Shown in pieces: positions 62,608-64,000 of a stretch of DNA of 64,000 nt. Position numbers and translations under genes: made by a program. Each line of letters begins with the position of its first letter. Position 1 is the first letter of the stretch. The notes under the pieces were generated by a model, which had not been told where the DNA came from, made no database searches, and saw only the letters and a list, made by a program, of their open reading frames with translations. The stretch comes from Nitrospira sp. (GTDB lineage: Bacteria > Nitrospirota > Nitrospiria > Nitrospirales > Nitrospiraceae), in the NCBI GenBank assembly GCA_005116965.1, contig SWDG01000025.1, positions 453,991-517,990 of the forward strand, written 5' to 3'.

Positions 62608-64000
62608 TTACGAAAGCAGCTGCGACAGATTCACATCGAAAGCCACCACCGGCATAGAGATCTGCCAACGTTCGAGGACTTCCGGATGGACTTCGCCGAT
62701 GACGCCGACTGGCTTGCCCGAAACGAGGATGCGGCCGGCACGGCCTTCCAGAAAAGATGGATGCTGCAGTGGCTCAAGGCTATAGTCCTTGCCGAGGTAG
62801 TAACACAGCACGTCCAGACAGGAATGGATTTCTGAGAAATGGGTGGCGGCGTGCGCGATTAAGGCGCCGATCACGGTTTCCGTTCGAGACCCCAACTCGT
62901 GAGTCCCGTCGGGAATCGCCACATCACCGGCCTCGAAGAGGCGATGGGGATAGAACGCCCGACTCGAGGCGGCTTCGATGCGCAGCAGTGATGGCAGCAT
63001 CCATTGTCGGAGGCAGGAGAAGCTGAGCGACATGACGTTATCAACCTCGACTGTCCGCCCCCATTCCGTCCCTTCCAGACGCATACCACGGCAATACTGA
63101 TCCGGTGAGCCGAGAATGTTTGAAATGATTTCCTGAAAGCCGAGCCCCACCATCAATTCTCGGGAGCGATCGGACAGCTGCTCAATGGCGGATAACCCTC
63201 CCACCGTAAATTGCGCCGGCATGACGGGGGTAAACTCAGCATACCCACGACTCATGGCGACGTCTTCCACCACATCCATCGTATGCATGAGATCATGGCG
63301 GTACGGCGGGAGCTTCGCCTTGACCGATCCCTTTTCTGCCGACACGGCATACCCATAAGACTCAAGAGCCTGCTTCACCATTGCCTCGCCGAGTTCCTGG
63401 CCCAATGCCTGTTCAATCGCTTTCATCCGAATGGTCGCTGGCTTCCCGAAATCTTGCGGTGTTTTGACCCGTTTGCCCAGCACCGTGCTCGTTGGATATC
63501 GGACTTCCACCGGCTCGATGGTTGCGCCACGGTCGGCCAAATTCGTCGCGAAGATGTTCAGCGACAGAATCACCATGCGCAGGTCTGTCCCGGTCACTTC
63601 AACAAAGAGCTCATCATCACCCACCCGTACCTCTCCGATTTCCCGACTATTGATAATCGGGGGAAAGGACAACGGTTGAGCCTTCGCATCTCGAAGGATG
63701 GGGAGCAAACTTTGGACGGCCAAGATAGGCCCATACTCCAACCCCTTGGGATGAACCATGAGAATTTCCGATAGCGTCATCGCCGTTTCCATACCCAGCG
63801 GGGTAAACCGCACCTCATCCGGTTTCACCAGCTCATAGGTCACGGGAAAGGTAATATTCCTCAGCTGGTAGATTCCGATAGAGACGGTCTTGCGCTTACG
63901 CCCAAAGATGTCGGCCAATTTCTCCTGCGTTTGAATCAGCTGAGCCAGCCCCTTCTCAGTCACCCGATATCCCTTGGCCGTACAGGCTGCCACATAGGGG
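62608..64000 (-). CDS. pheT: Phenylalanine-tRNA ligase beta subunit, archaeal/eukaryotic type (5' end beyond the window)
   Basis: At least 464 residues; the frame runs through the right edge (PYVAACTAKGYR is its first visible part). The family signature is the archaeal/eukaryotic PheT, not the usual bacterial one: KLADIFGRKRKTVSIGIYQL, EVRFTPLGMETAMTLSEILM, HPKGLEYGPIL and PPIINSREIGEV. The B5 domain and catalytic-like core (FQEIISNILGSPDQYC, LRQWMLPSLL, GVIGEVHPEVLERW) follow. It ends shortly after this without a bacterial ferredoxin-fold anticodon domain. pheS is not visible. Confidence 0.9.
   Translation of the reverse strand, partial: PYVAACTAKGYRVTEKGLAQLIQTQEKLADIFGRKRKTVSIGIYQLRNITFPVTYELVKPDEVRFTPLGMETAMTLSEILMVHPKGLEYGPILAVQSLLPILRDAKAQPLSFPPIINSREIGEVRVGDDELFVEVTGTDLRMVILSLNIFATNLADRGATIEPVEVRYPTSTVLGKRVKTPQDFGKPATIRMKAIEQALGQELGEAMVKQALESYGYAVSAEKGSVKAKLPPYRHDLMHTMDVVEDVAMSRGYAEFTPVMPAQFTVGGLSAIEQLSDRSRELMVGLGFQEIISNILGSPDQYCRGMRLEGTEWGRTVEVDNVMSLSFSCLRQWMLPSLLRIEAASSRAFYPHRLFEAGDVAIPDGTHELGSRTETVIGALIAHAATHFSEIHSCLDVLCYYLGKDYSLEPLQHPSFLEGRAGRILVSGKPVGVIGEVHPEVLERWQISMPVVAFDVNLSQLLS

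Overview
The window is a dense bacterial chromosome segment with Gram-negative features: LolA, Pal, a phosphate-type porin and OmpA proteins. Several traits point to Nitrospirota, probably Nitrospira-like: free-standing PCP_red-repeat proteins, an archaeal-type PheRS beta chain, and a six-domain S1 gene in an aroA-cmk-plsC-rpsA-sppA-hup series. That taxonomic call is inference from gene content. No Nxr, Amo or other diagnostic metabolism gene is present.

Layout. 1-12.3 kb: the end of a receiver-domain gene, a 2OG-Fe(II) oxygenase, lolA-ftsK, then a phosphate-uptake block read leftwards (porin, pstS, pstC, pstA, pstB, phoU) with two Pho-box-like sites. 12.3-17.3 kb: small and envelope genes (msrA, a PilZ protein, pal, zinc-ribbon and membrane micro-ORFs) and tRNA-Arg. 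17.3-20.4 kb: aroK-aroE-SDR-trmI with 4-base overlaps. 20.5-27.4 kb, rightward: nfeD-slipin, a sigma-70 factor, lipB, glutamate dehydrogenase and two unknown genes. 27.6-29.1 kb: a D-Ala-D-Ala carboxypeptidase and two small proteins. 29.1-38.5 kb: rpsA 5' part, plsC, cmk, aroA, tyrA, aroF, hisC, pheA, ruvB and ruvA. 38.6-44.8 kb: yebC, two PCP_red proteins, an Mrp ATPase and HU. 44.8-48.5 kb: sppA, rpsA 3' part, a coiled-coil gene and an OmpA gene. 48.6-56.2 kb: an assimilatory sulfate operon led by an Rrf2 regulator. 56.5-60.9 kb, rightward: a Fis-like regulator, HU, tRNA-Val, thrS-infC-rpmI-rplT. 61-64 kb: an RHS remnant and the 3' part of an archaeal-type pheT on the opposite strand.

The most striking observation is structural. 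Ribosomal protein S1 is split: domain 1 ends at about 29.12 kb next to a short IS-like end, and the rest begins at about 47.10 kb, so the two halves bound an 18 kb block. Inside this block an FG-GAP lipoprotein is fused in frame to a cytosolic Mrp ATPase at about 42.03 kb, and a coiled-coil gene is cut at the 47.10 kb junction. This is either a real rearrangement, with an intact rpsA elsewhere, or a mis-assembly. Other points of interest are the sulfite reductase-TusA fusion, a degenerate APS-kinase domain in CysN, an ATC start for infC, the archaeal-type PheT beside rplT, and several micro-genes with good ribosome binding sites.
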